Notes: generated from the letters alone by a model not told the origin. Positions 25,183 to 34,537 are shown, counted from the stretch's first letter. The stretch is DNA of 64,000 bases from an uncultured Alphaproteobacteria bacterium (GCA_934277945.1 CAKQWA010000001.1:198793-262792), one strand, 5' to 3'. Numbers and translations: made by a program.

Positions 25183-26376
25183 TTAATCCAGTTGGAAGAC
25201 GAGCATTTTCAAATACGCCGACTGCGGCAGTTGCGGGTGAACGGGGTGGTCGCCGCCCGCGCCCGCCTGATAAATCAGCCGTCCCGTGCGTCCGCGTTCA
25301 AAAATGCCGCGCGTGCACTCGGCGAAAAATTCGTCGGGCGTAACATGGTGCGAGCAGGAGCCTAGCGCCAGAAATCCCTCTTTTTCAACCAGTCCCGCCG
25401 CCAGTTTCGCCATTTTGCGATAACCGCGCAGTCCCGCGCCGATGTCTTTGCGGTTTTTGGCGAAAGCCGGCGGATCGCAGATGACCAAGCCGAATTTTTC
25501 CTTGTCCGCGTTCATTTTTTCCAGCAGTTCAAACGCGTCCGCCTTGATGAATTTGCATTTGTCGGCGACGTTGTTTTCCTGCGCCGATTTTTTCGCCAGA
25601 GCCAAAGACGCTTCCGAACGGTCGACGGCGACGACTTCTTTCGCGCGTCCGACGGCGGCGTGCAGGGCGAATCCGCCCGCGTAGGTGTAGAAATCCGCCA
25701 CGCGCTTGGCGGGGGCGAAGCGCGCGATGAAAGCGCGGTTTTCACGCTGGTCGAAAAACCAGCCCGTTTTTTGCCCCTCTTTCAAATCGGCGAAAAAGTA
25801 AATGCCGTTTTCGCGCAGTTTCACCAAATCGGGCAGAACGCCTTTCGCCGTTTCGTTCAAGGGGTCGAGCCCCTCCAACGCGCGCGCCTGCGTTTCCGAA
25901 CGGAAAACGATGCACGACGGCTGAAATTCGGCTTCCAGCGCGTCCAAAATCTCCTGTTTGAGCAAATCCGTCCCCGCCGTGTTGAGCTGGCAGGCGAAAA
26001 TGTCGTCGTAGCGGTCGATGATCAGCCCCGGCAAGCCGTCCGCTTCGCCGTGAATCAGGCGGTAGAACGGCGAATTGACGAGAACGCGGCGCAAATCGGC
26101 GGCTTTGCGCAATTTTTTGGCGATGAATTTCGCGTCCACGACGGTTTCGATGTCGGAGGCGAATTTGCGGAAAGCGATGAGCGAGTGCGCGTTGAACGAT
26201 CCCACGCCCAAAAACGTGTCGTTGGAATCTTTCAGGCAGACCATCGTGCCCGCCGGAATCGCCTTTGCGTCGGGAGTCATGTCGATTTCGTTTGAAAACA
26301 CCCACGGGCTTCCCTGTTTGAAACGTTTGGAACAGCCCTGCTTCATGCGGACGACGGGACGGTTTGCCTTTGTCAT
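25183..26376 (-). CDS. rlmI: RlmI-like 23S rRNA cytosine methyltransferase
   Basis: 397 residues from the ATG at 26376 (AGAGGA upstream). An N-terminal PUA-like RNA-binding domain (GSPWVFSNEIDM) precedes a Rossmann methyltransferase: FFDQRENRAF, the SAM loop DFYTYAGGFALHAA, AVDRSEASLALAK, and the catalytic-type ICDPPAFAKNRKD. E. coli RlmI makes m5C1962 in 23S rRNA and has 396 residues. The target position here is inferred. A longer start to 26436 lacks a ribosome site. Confidence 0.85.
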   Translation of the reverse strand: MTKANRPVVRMKQGCSKRFKQGSPWVFSNEIDMTPDAKAIPAGTMVCLKDSNDTFLGVGSFNAHSLIAFRKFASDIETVVDAKFIAKKLRKAADLRRVLVNSPFYRLIHGEADGLPGLIIDRYDDIFACQLNTAGTDLLKQEILDALEAEFQPSCIVFRSETQARALEGLDPLNETAKGVLPDLVKLRENGIYFFADLKEGQKTGWFFDQRENRAFIARFAPAKRVADFYTYAGGFALHAAVGRAKEVVAVDRSEASLALAKKSAQENNVADKCKFIKADAFELLEKMNADKEKFGLVICDPPAFAKNRKDIGAGLRGYRKMAKLAAGLVEKEGFLALGSCSHHVTPDEFFAECTRGIFERGRTGRLIYQAGAGGDHPVHPQLPQSAYLKMLVFQLD

Positions 26377-26449
26377 GATGCGTAATCCTCTTTTAAAGTC
26401 GTGAAAGGTTTTGTATATTAAAGATACTTTTAGCACGTTAGAGAATCAA

Positions 26450-28480
26450 ATGCCAAAGAAAGAAATTACTTTTGAAGCCGGCGACGTCCTTTTTAAAAAA
26501 GGCGACATTTGCGATTTCGTTTACGTCGTCGTGGACGGCGCGGCGGAACAGTTCTATGAAATCCGCGGCAAAGCCCGCCCTTTGAAAGAGGAGGGCAAAG
26601 GCGCGGTTTTGGGCAAAAACGGGGCGCTGGACGGCGTTTACGATTCTTCCGTGCGCGCCAAACGCAAATTAACCGTCGAACGCATGACGCGCGACGAATA
26701 CATCGCCGAACTGCAAAAAACGGGAGAACTTGCGCCGAACGCGGACGCTCCCGCCGCCGATGACGGTTTTTCCGCCGACGATTCTTTCGGATTCGATTTC
26801 GGCGCGGACATCGCGGACGTTGACGCGCCGCCGAAACGGGAACGCCCGAAGCGTTCGTCTTCCGCGCGCCGCCCTCTCGGTGCGAAAAAGACGCAAGAGG
26901 ACGATTTTTCTAACGGCGGCGATTTTAATTTCGACGCTTTCGGCGAAACGCCCGCCGCACTCGCGCCGCGCGCCAAAGCGAAAAACGAATTGGTGCAGGT
27001 CGGCAGAGCCGTGCCGCACGTTCCCGCCGTCGTGCGCGCTCCCGAAATCGTGCGCGTCGATTTAAAGCGTTCGGGGCTGAAACAATGGCTTGAAGAAGCG
27101 GGAAACGCGCCCGTTTTGTACGGCACGACGTTTCTTGTCGCGGCGATTGACGGCGATGCGGACGGGGCGGTCGTCCGCGACATTTTCGACACGCTGAACG
27201 CTTTGCCGGACGTGCGCGTTAAACTGGCGGACAAGCCCGTTTTTGAAACGGACGCGCGTCGGGGCGTGCTGCAAATGCGCGCGTGGATGAAAAAATTTGA
27301 CGCGGACGCGGGGCTTTTTGCGCGTTTTGACGCGGCGGGGAGGGTGCTGGAATTCCGCACGGCGCGGTTGAGCGACGGCGAAGACGGGCAGAGTGCGGGC
27401 GGGTCGCGCTTTTTCCTGCCCGCGCAAATGAGCGAGCCGCAAAAAGAGATGTTGCGCGTTTTCGCCCTGTGCGCGCTGACGCCGACGCGCTTGGAGCACG
27501 AACGTTTGCTGTCTTTGTATCTGCCGGACGCGCTGAACCGGATTTTTGCGCAGGCGAGCGAGCCGCAGGTTTCCCTGACCGCCGAGGAGCAAAGCGCGGA
27601 TTTGTGCTGTTTTGCCGACGCTTTGTCGCTGGCGGGATATTACGCGCCGTCGTTTGAATTGGCGGCGAAAGCGCGGGAAATTTATCAAAAAGCGTTGGAT
27701 TTGATGCCGCCGCACGCGCCCGAATACGTCTTTTTAAATCGCCAGTTGGGGCTGATGAGCCGCATTGACGGCGAAAAGAACAACGATATCGAAGCGTTGA
27801 AAAAATCGCAGGAATTGTTTGAAAACGCGCTGTCCGCCGTGTCCGAAAAGCGTCAGGCGGCGCAATGGGGCGATTTGAAAGCGAAAATCGGCGCGGTGCG
27901 CACCCGCATTGCCGAATCGACGGGAAAAGGCGAGGATTTCACGGCGGCGATTCAGGCGTACCGCGATTCCCTGAACGCCGTCAAGCCGCACGCCGATTTG
28001 GAAAAATGGGCGGAATCGATGAACGGGCTGGCGAAATCCATTCAGTTGTTCGGTATGTATTCGACGAAAACGACGCTGTTGGAGCGCGCGGTTAAAATTT
28101 ACGAAAAGGAACTGTCCGTGCTTGACCGCGACAAAATGCCGCACGCGTTCGCCGCCGCGTCGAACAATCTGGCGTCGGCTTTGTTCGCTTTGTTCGACCG
28201 CAAAAACGACACGGCGCTGCTCAAACGCGCGGTGGAAGTGTTCGCCGACGCTCTGGCGATGTACGACAAAACCGGCAACACCAAAAAGGCGCAGGTCGCG
28301 CAGGTCAATTTGAAATTGGCGCAAAATCTGCTCGATTCGACCGAAAAGGAACTGGAAAGCCGCAAAAACTGGCTGGACGACCTGTTGGAACAAACGCCCG
28401 ACGCGCCGGATGCAAGCGGCGGTCTGCATTTTGAAAAAATCGCGGAATTTGAAGATTTACCCGACGACGAAGAGGAATGA
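26450..28480 (+). CDS. Cyclic-nucleotide-binding-like and TPR protein
   Basis: 676 residues, no signal peptide. The first 75 look like a cNMP-binding jelly roll (ITFEAGDVLFKKGDICDFVYVV, then KGAVLGKNGALDG); the key phosphate-cassette arginine is not obvious, so binding is uncertain. Residues 80-200 are acidic and low in complexity. A small alpha/beta domain follows (VLYGTTFLVAAIDGD). The second half is helical with TPR-like repeats (for example AKAREIYQKALDL and ERAVKIYEKELSVL). It may be a cytoplasmic scaffold or sensor. Divergent from rlmI. Its 3' end overlaps the convergent peptidase gene by 24 bases. No known symbol. Confidence 0.65.
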   Translation: MPKKEITFEAGDVLFKKGDICDFVYVVVDGAAEQFYEIRGKARPLKEEGKGAVLGKNGALDGVYDSSVRAKRKLTVERMTRDEYIAELQKTGELAPNADAPAADDGFSADDSFGFDFGADIADVDAPPKRERPKRSSSARRPLGAKKTQEDDFSNGGDFNFDAFGETPAALAPRAKAKNELVQVGRAVPHVPAVVRAPEIVRVDLKRSGLKQWLEEAGNAPVLYGTTFLVAAIDGDADGAVVRDIFDTLNALPDVRVKLADKPVFETDARRGVLQMRAWMKKFDADAGLFARFDAAGRVLEFRTARLSDGEDGQSAGGSRFFLPAQMSEPQKEMLRVFALCALTPTRLEHERLLSLYLPDALNRIFAQASEPQVSLTAEEQSADLCCFADALSLAGYYAPSFELAAKAREIYQKALDLMPPHAPEYVFLNRQLGLMSRIDGEKNNDIEALKKSQELFENALSAVSEKRQAAQWGDLKAKIGAVRTRIAESTGKGEDFTAAIQAYRDSLNAVKPHADLEKWAESMNGLAKSIQLFGMYSTKTTLLERAVKIYEKELSVLDRDKMPHAFAAASNNLASALFALFDRKNDTALLKRAVEVFADALAMYDKTGNTKKAQVAQVNLKLAQNLLDSTEKELESRKNWLDDLLEQTPDAPDASGGLHFEKIAEFEDLPDDEEE

Positions 28481-29179
28481 CGGGAAACATCCCGATGCCT
28501 GCCAGACGAAAAACGTCAAGACGCTCAACAGCAGGGCGGAACCGTAAGGTCCCTCTTTCACGCCGCGTTTCAGCATAATCAGCGCGAACCAGAAAAACGA
28601 CAGCAGAATGACGCTCGCCACGCCCGCAAAGCCCAGCCACGCGCCGATTCCCGCCAGCATTTTGTAATCGCCGCCGCCCAATGATCGCGGACGAAGCGCG
28701 CTCATAATCGCGCTTGCAAGGGTGGGCAGTAAAAATCCCGCCAATGCGCCCGCCGCCGAATCAAACGCCGCCACGCCGCTCAATCCCGCCGCCGCCGCCG
28801 CGAATCCCGTCAAAATCAGCGGGACGGTCAACACGTCGGGCAGGACGCACAGCCTTTCGTCGATGTTGGCAAGCAGGGCGCACAGCCAAAACATCAATAA
28901 AAAGACGGGCGAAAAGCCGAAATGAAGCAAAAACAGCGCGCATCCCGCGCCGCTTGCCGCGTATCCGAGCGCGCCGGCGTGCAATTTCAGGCGCAAGCCG
29001 CGTCTTTCGGCGATTTTTTTCGCGTCTTTCGAGGCAATCTTTTTTGAAAAATGAAAGCACCGCACCAGCGCCGTTCCCGCGTCTGCGGGCAGGAATTTTC
29101 CGAACCGGCGCGCGACAAAGGGAATGAAAAAGCCCGAAACGCACGCCAATGCGCCGAGGATGAACGCGAAATGAGCCAT
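28457..29179 (-). CDS. Prepilin peptidase (A24 family)
   Basis: 240 residues, about seven membrane helices. The two catalytic aspartates are seen in LLANIDERLCVLPDVLTVPLIL and GGGDYKMLAGIGAWLG, the paired motifs of type IV prepilin peptidases. The N-terminal cytoplasmic part is short and lacks the CxxC zinc motifs of the bifunctional peptidase-methylase, so it may only cleave. It would process prepilins or pseudopilins, none of which are in the window. The PilT/DotB-like ATPase at 17.7 kb could belong to the same machine. Confidence 0.82.
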   Translation of the reverse strand: MAHFAFILGALACVSGFFIPFVARRFGKFLPADAGTALVRCFHFSKKIASKDAKKIAERRGLRLKLHAGALGYAASGAGCALFLLHFGFSPVFLLMFWLCALLANIDERLCVLPDVLTVPLILTGFAAAAAGLSGVAAFDSAAGALAGFLLPTLASAIMSALRPRSLGGGDYKMLAGIGAWLGFAGVASVILLSFFWFALIMLKRGVKEGPYGSALLLSVLTFFVWQASGCFPSFLFVVG

Positions 29180-29277
29180 GACAATCCTTCCTTTTGCCGT
29201 TTTTTTACAGAGTATCTTAAAAAGTCGTTTTCTTAAAAGGATTTATTTATATAATAAGAAAAAACTTCGGGGGGAAG

Positions 29278-30195
29278 ATGAGCGTTCTTTTTGAAAAAAT
29301 CTGCATTATCGGCACGGGGCTGATCGGGTCGTCCTTGGCGCGCAATCTGCGTGAAAAGGGCGCGGTCGATCGCTTGACGGGCGTTGCCAGATCGCAGGAA
29401 AACCGCGACGTGATGCTGGCGAACGGCATTGCCGACGAAATGCACGCCGACGCCCGCCTTGCCGTTCAAAACGCCGATTGCGTCGTTTTGTGCGTTCCGG
29501 TCGGGTCGATGGCGGGAATGGTTGAAAAAATCAAGCCGTTTTTGAAAAAAGGCGTGATTCTGACCGACGTCGGTTCCGTCAAAGCCCGCGTCGTGCAGGA
29601 AATCCTGCCGCTGATTGACGACACGGTCGAATTCGTCCCCGCGCATCCCGTGGCGGGTACGGAAAAATCGGGCGCCGCCAACGGCTTTTCGTCTTTGTTC
29701 GAGGGCAGATACGGCATCATCACGCCGTGCGGACGCGCCGCGCCCGAATCCGTCGCGAAAGTGCGCGCCATGTGGGAATTGTGCGGCATGAAAGTCGAGG
29801 AAATGACTCCCGAACGGCACGACACCGTCATGGCGGTCGTGTCGCATCTGCCGCATTTGATCGCGTATTCCATTGTGGCGACCGCCGCCGACATGGAGGA
29901 GGAAACGCGCGCCGAAGTCATCCGCTACTGCGCGGGCGGTTTTCGCGATTTCACGCGCATCGCGGGGTCCGACCCGATTATGTGGCGCGACATCTTTTTA
30001 AACAATTCGCAAGCCGTTTTGGACGTTTTGCAACGCTTTAACGAAGATTTGACCCTTTTGCAAAAGGCGATTCGCAAGGGCGACGGCGCGTTTTTGGAAA
30101 AAGTCTTCACGCGCACGCGCGCCATTCGCCGCGACGTGATCGACGCGAAACAGGCGCAGACCGAAAACGAAAAAATCCTGCTTCAAAAGCATTAA
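29278..30195 (+). CDS. tyrC: Prephenate/arogenate dehydrogenase
   Basis: 305 residues. The NAD-binding fingerprint is ICIIGTGLIGSSLARNL, and the catalytic region has TDVGSVKA and the histidine-bearing AHPVAGTEKSG. The enzyme oxidatively decarboxylates prephenate (or arogenate) on the way to tyrosine. In alphaproteobacteria a gene of this type often follows hisC; here hisC is 17 kb away. pheA follows 13 bases later, so the two form an aromatic amino acid operon. The symbol tyrA would be equally valid. Confidence 0.92.
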   Translation: MSVLFEKICIIGTGLIGSSLARNLREKGAVDRLTGVARSQENRDVMLANGIADEMHADARLAVQNADCVVLCVPVGSMAGMVEKIKPFLKKGVILTDVGSVKARVVQEILPLIDDTVEFVPAHPVAGTEKSGAANGFSSLFEGRYGIITPCGRAAPESVAKVRAMWELCGMKVEEMTPERHDTVMAVVSHLPHLIAYSIVATAADMEEETRAEVIRYCAGGFRDFTRIAGSDPIMWRDIFLNNSQAVLDVLQRFNEDLTLLQKAIRKGDGAFLEKVFTRTRAIRRDVIDAKQAQTENEKILLQKH

Positions 30196-30208
30196 CCGCG
30201 AGGACGAA

Positions 30209-31147
30209 ATGAAAGTAACGTATCAAGGCATCATCGGCTGTTTTTCCCACACCGTTTGCGAAAAGGTCTATCCGGACGCGTATCACCGCGGCTGTCTGTC
30301 GTTCGGCGACGCGATGCAGTCCGTGCAGTCGGGCGAAGCGGACGCCGCCGTCATTCCCGTTGAAAATTCGACCGCCGGTCGCGTCATGGAAGTGTACAAC
30401 ATTCTGCCCGAAACGGATTTGTTCATTGTCGGCGAATACTTTTTGCCGATTCACCATTACCTGATGATGCCGACGAAATTCGTGCGCGGTCTGCCGCCGC
30501 AGAATTTGAGCGAGGCGGAACTGCTGGAATGGAAACGCCGCAAGCCGTCCGCCGAGGAACTGAAAGCCGCCGTTTCCCGCATTAACGAAGTGCGCAGTCA
30601 CACGCAGGGGCTGGCGCAATGTCAGAAATTTTTAATGGCGAACCTGCCGAACGCCCGTTTGCGCGAAACGTGGGACACGGCGGGCGCGGCGCGCGATTTG
30701 GCGCAGAATTTGACGCAGGGCGTCGCCGTCATCGCCCCGAAGGAAGCCGTGCGCTACGGCATGACGATTCTGGGCGAAAACATCGAGGACGTCGCGGGCA
30801 ACACGACGCGCTTTTTACTGCTGAAAAACAAGCCTTTGACGCAGGACGAAATTCACGGCAAAGCCCTGACAACGCTTGTTTTCACGACAAAGCACACGGC
30901 GGGCGCGCTGGTCGAAGCGTTGAAAGTGTTTCAGCGTCACGGCTTGAACATGACGAAACTGGAAACGTACATGACGGGCGTGCATCACGCGAATCCCGTG
31001 TTTTACGTCGATTTGGAAATGAATCAATTTGACGAAACGGGGCGCGCGGCGCTGGCGGAGTTGCGCGAAGTGACGGGCGACGTGCAGATTTTGGGAACTT
31101 ACGAAATCAGTCCGACGCGGCAGGACGCGGGCGGATTTTCCCTTTGA
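30209..31147 (+). CDS. pheA: Prephenate dehydratase
   Basis: 312 residues. The catalytic domain has the start VTYQGIIGCFSH, AAVIPVENSTAGRV and the conserved TTRF in GNTTRFLLL. An ACT regulatory domain follows (KHTAGALVEALKVFQRHGLNMTKLETYM), which normally binds phenylalanine; the usual ESRP is KLET here, so feedback may be altered. It turns prephenate into phenylpyruvate. No chorismate mutase domain is fused; that activity is at 10.8 kb. The last 41 bases overlap the convergent gene at 31107. Confidence 0.93.
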   Translation: MKVTYQGIIGCFSHTVCEKVYPDAYHRGCLSFGDAMQSVQSGEADAAVIPVENSTAGRVMEVYNILPETDLFIVGEYFLPIHHYLMMPTKFVRGLPPQNLSEAELLEWKRRKPSAEELKAAVSRINEVRSHTQGLAQCQKFLMANLPNARLRETWDTAGAARDLAQNLTQGVAVIAPKEAVRYGMTILGENIEDVAGNTTRFLLLKNKPLTQDEIHGKALTTLVFTTKHTAGALVEALKVFQRHGLNMTKLETYMTGVHHANPVFYVDLEMNQFDETGRAALAELREVTGDVQILGTYEISPTRQDAGGFSL

Positions 31148-31484
31148 TTTTCTCTTTGATTCTTGACAACGCTCCGCACAATTTTGCGGGGCGTTTGATT
31201 TTGGACAGGATTTTGTCTTTGATTTTGTCGCGGAAAAAGTACAAAAGCGGCAACACGACGCCGATTGTGACGAATATGTCCGCCGCGCACAACAGCGTCG
31301 CATGACGGTACGACGCGCCGAATTCGATGCACGTCGCGGAAACCGGACAGGACAGGTAGGCGAACACGTCGTAAGGCGCGTACAGGTAAAACCGCGTGAC
31401 CAGATACATTAAAATCACCGCCGTCACATACGAAGACGCGATGGCGCACGCAAGGAAAAAGAAAATTAAAAACGCCGTCAGCAC
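31107..31484 (-). CDS. Small membrane protein of unknown function
   Basis: 125 residues from a GTG at 31484, chosen because GGGGCAGG lies about six bases upstream; an ATG at 31568 would give a longer product with a non-conserved lead. There are three hydrophobic helices (LTAFLIFFFLACAIASSYV, then VTAVILMYLV and IFVTIGVVLPLLYFF), then a very basic tail (KIKDKILSKIKRPAK and similar). I do not recognise a family. It converges with pheA and overlaps it by 41 bases. Confidence 0.5.
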   Translation of the reverse strand: MLTAFLIFFFLACAIASSYVTAVILMYLVTRFYLYAPYDVFAYLSCPVSATCIEFGASYRHATLLCAADIFVTIGVVLPLLYFFRDKIKDKILSKIKRPAKLCGALSRIKEKIKGKIRPRPAASD

Positions 31485-31596
31485 TTTTGCCTGCCCCTTT
31501 TGAAAAAATATCCCCTTTATGATAATCAAACCTTTACTTTCAGGCAAGGTGTGCGTACAGTTAAGCATAAAATTTTTTACATTCGGAGATTTTTCA

Positions 31597-31941
31597 ATGC
31601 CGTTTTTGTTAGTGAAAACCAATGTGCCTTTGGATCACACGATGAGTTCCGCAATCATGCATCAGGCGACGATCGTCATTTCGCAGGCGACGGGCAAGCC
31701 CAAAAACTACATCATGGTCAACGTGTGCGGCGGTGAAAACCTGATGTTCGGCGACAAACTGGATCCGTGCGCGTATCTGGAAATGAAAAGCGTCGGCATG
31801 ACCGCCGAACAAATCCCGCTTCTGTCCGCGGGGCTGGCGAAGATGATGGAGGAAAAACTGCACATTCCCCCCAATCACGTTTATATCGAATTCGCTTCCG
31901 TCCCCGGCAAAATGTGGGGCTACAACGGTTCGACGTTTTAA
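31597..31941 (+). CDS. MIF-like tautomerase
   Basis: 114 residues of the macrophage migration inhibitory factor family. Pro2, the catalytic base, is present (MPFLLVKTN). Other family marks are the central NYIMVNVCGGENLMFGD, an invariant-type ELKS-like EMKSVGM, and the ending KMWGYNGSTF. MIF-type enzymes tautomerise phenylpyruvate and similar keto-enols; it sits 450 bases from pheA, whose product is phenylpyruvate, though a link is only suggestive. Bacterial MIFs are patchy in distribution. GGAG precedes the ATG at 31597. Confidence 0.88.
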   Translation: MPFLLVKTNVPLDHTMSSAIMHQATIVISQATGKPKNYIMVNVCGGENLMFGDKLDPCAYLEMKSVGMTAEQIPLLSAGLAKMMEEKLHIPPNHVYIEFASVPGKMWGYNGSTF

Positions 31942-31971
31942 GCCGTCGGACACCGGAAACGCGGGGGACGC

Positions 31972-32523
31972 ATGAAGGCTCGTTTTTTCCTTTCGGCAAT
32001 GCTGTTCGTTCTGGCGGGGTGCGCCTTTGTCGGCATTGACGCGCGCGACAATTCGATTGTCGAACCGCCGGAAGAAATCGAACGCGCCGAAACCGATTAC
32101 ATGACGTATCTGCGCCTGAAAAAAGCGACTTCCCCGATGGATTCCGATTACATCCTTTTGTGCGGCAGGCTGGCGCGCGACATGGTGCGCGACGATTTGT
32201 TCCAAAACAATCCCGAACGCGTCAAAATCGCCATGCGCGACATTTTGAATTATCATCCGAGCGCGCAAATCCGCCTTGCCGTCATTCACGAATACGTCGA
32301 ACACGCGCTGATGAACACGCGCAACATCTGGATTGTCGACGGATCGACGCCTTACGATTATCTGCTGGACGTCGAGTTGGGCGAAGTGACCGTGCAAGGC
32401 GATCCGGACGCGCGGGAAAAGGGCATTTCCGCCGTGTTTGTTCTGCGCACGCCGGACGGCGACGTCGTTAAGGAATGGTCGTCGGTCATGAAGCGTTCAA
32501 AAGGGCGGAACGGCTGGTACTGA
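31972..32523 (+). CDS. Lipoprotein of unknown function
   Basis: 183 residues with a signal peptide and lipobox LAGC at about residue 17. The mature part is mixed alpha/beta with no family that I can name. It contains YHPSAQIRLAVIHEYVEHAL and a C-terminal strand-rich segment (LGEVTVQGDPDAREKG and VFVLRTPDGDVVKEW). It lies 30 bases after the MIF-like gene and is probably co-transcribed. A GGGGG run precedes the ATG. Confidence 0.6.
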   Translation: MKARFFLSAMLFVLAGCAFVGIDARDNSIVEPPEEIERAETDYMTYLRLKKATSPMDSDYILLCGRLARDMVRDDLFQNNPERVKIAMRDILNYHPSAQIRLAVIHEYVEHALMNTRNIWIVDGSTPYDYLLDVELGEVTVQGDPDAREKGISAVFVLRTPDGDVVKEWSSVMKRSKGRNGWY

Positions 32524-32524
32524 C

Positions 32525-32983
32525 TTATTCTTTGTCGAAATTCGCCGCCGCGTCCAAAAGCGTCAAAAGGGCGACGAACGCGGTCGGGACGTAATATCCC
32601 AGCGTTTCTTTCACTTGTGCGGTTTCGTTTTCCCGCATCGCCGCAACAAGCGCGGGCGGCAAATCGTATTTATCCGTCAGATAGTCCCGCAAAAGCGATT
32701 TCGCGCCGGTTGCAAGCGGCTGAATGCTCGCCGCCGGTTTGCTTGGCGGTTCGGCGGCGCGCGGCGGTTCGCGCCTGAACGGCGACAAAAGGGTTTTCAA
32801 AACGGCGGGCGTTTTTAAAATCGACAGGCATATAATGCCGATCAGCCCCAACCGCCAGCCGTCGCGTCCGCTCAAATACAAAACAAACGCGCAAAAAAGG
32901 ACGGCGAACGCAAAGGCGGCGCACAAGCCGCGTTCCGTGCGCGTTAAAAACAATTTCAATAAAGCGACGACAAATTCGGGCAT
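32525..32983 (-). CDS. Membrane protein of unknown function
   Basis: 152 residues from the ATG at 32983. Two membrane helices lie at about 20-40 and 48-62 (LCAAFAFAVLFCAFVLYLSG and LGLIGIICLSIL), followed by a Pro/Ala-rich linker and a helical C-terminal domain (LLRDYLTDKYDLPPALVAAM). No family recognised. It follows tcdA on the same strand after 56 bases. A longer frame upstream would run antisense-like into tcdA and is not credible. It ends one base from the end of the convergent lipoprotein gene. Confidence 0.5.
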   Translation of the reverse strand: MPEFVVALLKLFLTRTERGLCAAFAFAVLFCAFVLYLSGRDGWRLGLIGIICLSILKTPAVLKTLLSPFRREPPRAAEPPSKPAASIQPLATGAKSLLRDYLTDKYDLPPALVAAMRENETAQVKETLGYYVPTAFVALLTLLDAAANFDKE

Positions 32984-33039
32984 TTTTCCGCCTTTTTCGC
33001 TTATCGTGCCGCACAAGCGGCGGGCGGACAAGATGTCTT

Positions 33040-33765
33040 TTAGGCGCGCAACAGGTGCTGAATGGCGTAATTCGCCGCCGTCAGCCCGAAAATGCCCGTA
33101 ATGGACGGCAGAGATCCCATGACCGTGCGCGCGTCGCCCTCGTTTTCGTAAACGGGGGAGGGCATGTTTTCGCGCGGTTCGTCGGAACACACGCACGGGA
33201 AATTCAACGACGCGCCCCGCCGTTTCAGCCGCCGTCTGACCGCCGACGTCAGCGGGCAATGCGTGATTTCGTCCGGACGGCACACGCGGATGCGCGACGG
33301 ATCGGTGCGCATGGCGGCTCCCATTGACGAAATGAACGCGACGCCGCGCTCTTGCAATCCGGCGATCAGCGCGACTTTTTCGGACAGCGAATCAATCGCG
33401 TCGACGACGAAATCGGGGCGCGGGGACAACAAATCGTCCAAAACGTCGGAGCGCACGCGCGTTTTGAACAGGCGCACCTGACACGCGGGATTGATGTCCG
33501 CCACGCGCTTTTGCGCCAAATCCGCCTTTGATTGTCCGATTGTCGAAAACAGCGCGTAAATTTGCCGGTTGATGTTCGTGACGGACACGGTGTCGAAATC
33601 CGCCAGCGTCAGCGACCCGATTCCCGCGCGCGCCAGCGCTTCCGTCGCGAAACTGCCGACCGCGCCCAATCCGACGACGGCGACGCGCGCCGCGTGCAAT
33701 TTTTCCAAGCCCTTTTCGCCGATCAGCAATCGGGTGCGCATGAAACTGTCGTTAATCAAAGTCAT
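33040..33765 (-). CDS. tcdA: tRNA threonylcarbamoyladenosine dehydratase
   Basis: 241 residues of the E1/MoeB/ThiF fold. The nucleotide loop is VAVVGLGAVGSFATEALARAGIG, and the next motif is LADFDTVSVTNINRQ. It makes the cyclic form of t6A37 in tRNAs in an ATP-dependent step. The later CVCSDEP and GSLPSITGIFGL segments match TcdA (CsdL). The ATG at 33765 overlaps the stop of tatD (ATGA). Confidence 0.92.
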   Translation of the reverse strand: MTLINDSFMRTRLLIGEKGLEKLHAARVAVVGLGAVGSFATEALARAGIGSLTLADFDTVSVTNINRQIYALFSTIGQSKADLAQKRVADINPACQVRLFKTRVRSDVLDDLLSPRPDFVVDAIDSLSEKVALIAGLQERGVAFISSMGAAMRTDPSRIRVCRPDEITHCPLTSAVRRRLKRRGASLNFPCVCSDEPRENMPSPVYENEGDARTVMGSLPSITGIFGLTAANYAIQHLLRA

Positions 33766-34520
33766 TGTCTTGCCTTTAAAAATGCGGCGGCGTTGCGGGA
33801 CAATCCGTCCGCCAGCGCGCTTTCGTCAATGCCGTATAATTGCGCCAGCCGCTTGAATGTCAACACTAAATTTTGCGGCGTGTTCCGCGATTCCTGCGGA
33901 TTGACGCAGAGCGAAGCGTCGGGGCGCATATACGGCGCGTCCGTTTCAATCAGCACGCGGTCGGGCGGATAAAACGCCAGCCGCTCGGCGAAATCGGGAC
34001 GGGTGAAAAAGCGCGCGTTCAGTGAAAAATAGCCGCCTTTGTCCGCCAGAAAAGCGATTTCGTTTCTGCCGCCGTAAAAAGCGTGGCACAAAAACGGCGG
34101 CGGGGCGGGAAATTTTTTCAAAATCCGGATGACGTCCTGCGCCGCTTTGACGCAATGCATGACGACCGCGCGATTCAACGCCGCGCCCAGCGTCAAGTGG
34201 TCTTCAAACGCTTTTTCCTGATACGGATTGCCTTTCAGCGCGTCCAGCCCCGTTTCGCCGATTTGCGCGTGCGGATGATTCGTTAAAAACCGCTCCAAGC
34301 GTTTGAAATCGTGCTTTTCGGCGTACCACGGATGCGTGCCCGCGAAAACGGCGATTTGCGGGAATTTTTCATGCAGGGCGGCGAGTTTTTCGCAATCGTC
34401 GAGCGTTTCGGCGGCGCACCAGAACGCGCCGATTCCCGCCTTTTGCGACTCGGTCACAACCGTGTCGACATCCGCGTCGAACAGCGGGCTTTGCAGGTGC
34501 AGATGCGCGTCCGTCAGCAA
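33762..34520 (-). CDS. TatD-family metal-dependent hydrolase
   Basis: 252 residues, a TIM-barrel deoxyribonuclease/hydrolase. Metal-binding motifs are DAHLHLQ near the start, GETGLDAL, HCVKAA, FLCHAFYGG and LIETDAPYM. The start codon is a TTG at 34520 with AAAAGG about 8 bases upstream; no in-frame ATG exists nearby because a stop lies seven codons upstream. It is co-transcribed with tcdA. It may act in DNA repair or as a D-aminoacyl-tRNA-type hydrolase; sequence does not decide. Confidence 0.88.
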   Translation of the reverse strand: MLTDAHLHLQSPLFDADVDTVVTESQKAGIGAFWCAAETLDDCEKLAALHEKFPQIAVFAGTHPWYAEKHDFKRLERFLTNHPHAQIGETGLDALKGNPYQEKAFEDHLTLGAALNRAVVMHCVKAAQDVIRILKKFPAPPPFLCHAFYGGRNEIAFLADKGGYFSLNARFFTRPDFAERLAFYPPDRVLIETDAPYMRPDASLCVNPQESRNTPQNLVLTFKRLAQLYGIDESALADGLSRNAAAFLKARQ

Positions 34521-34537
34521 TTTTTTCGCCTTTTCGA

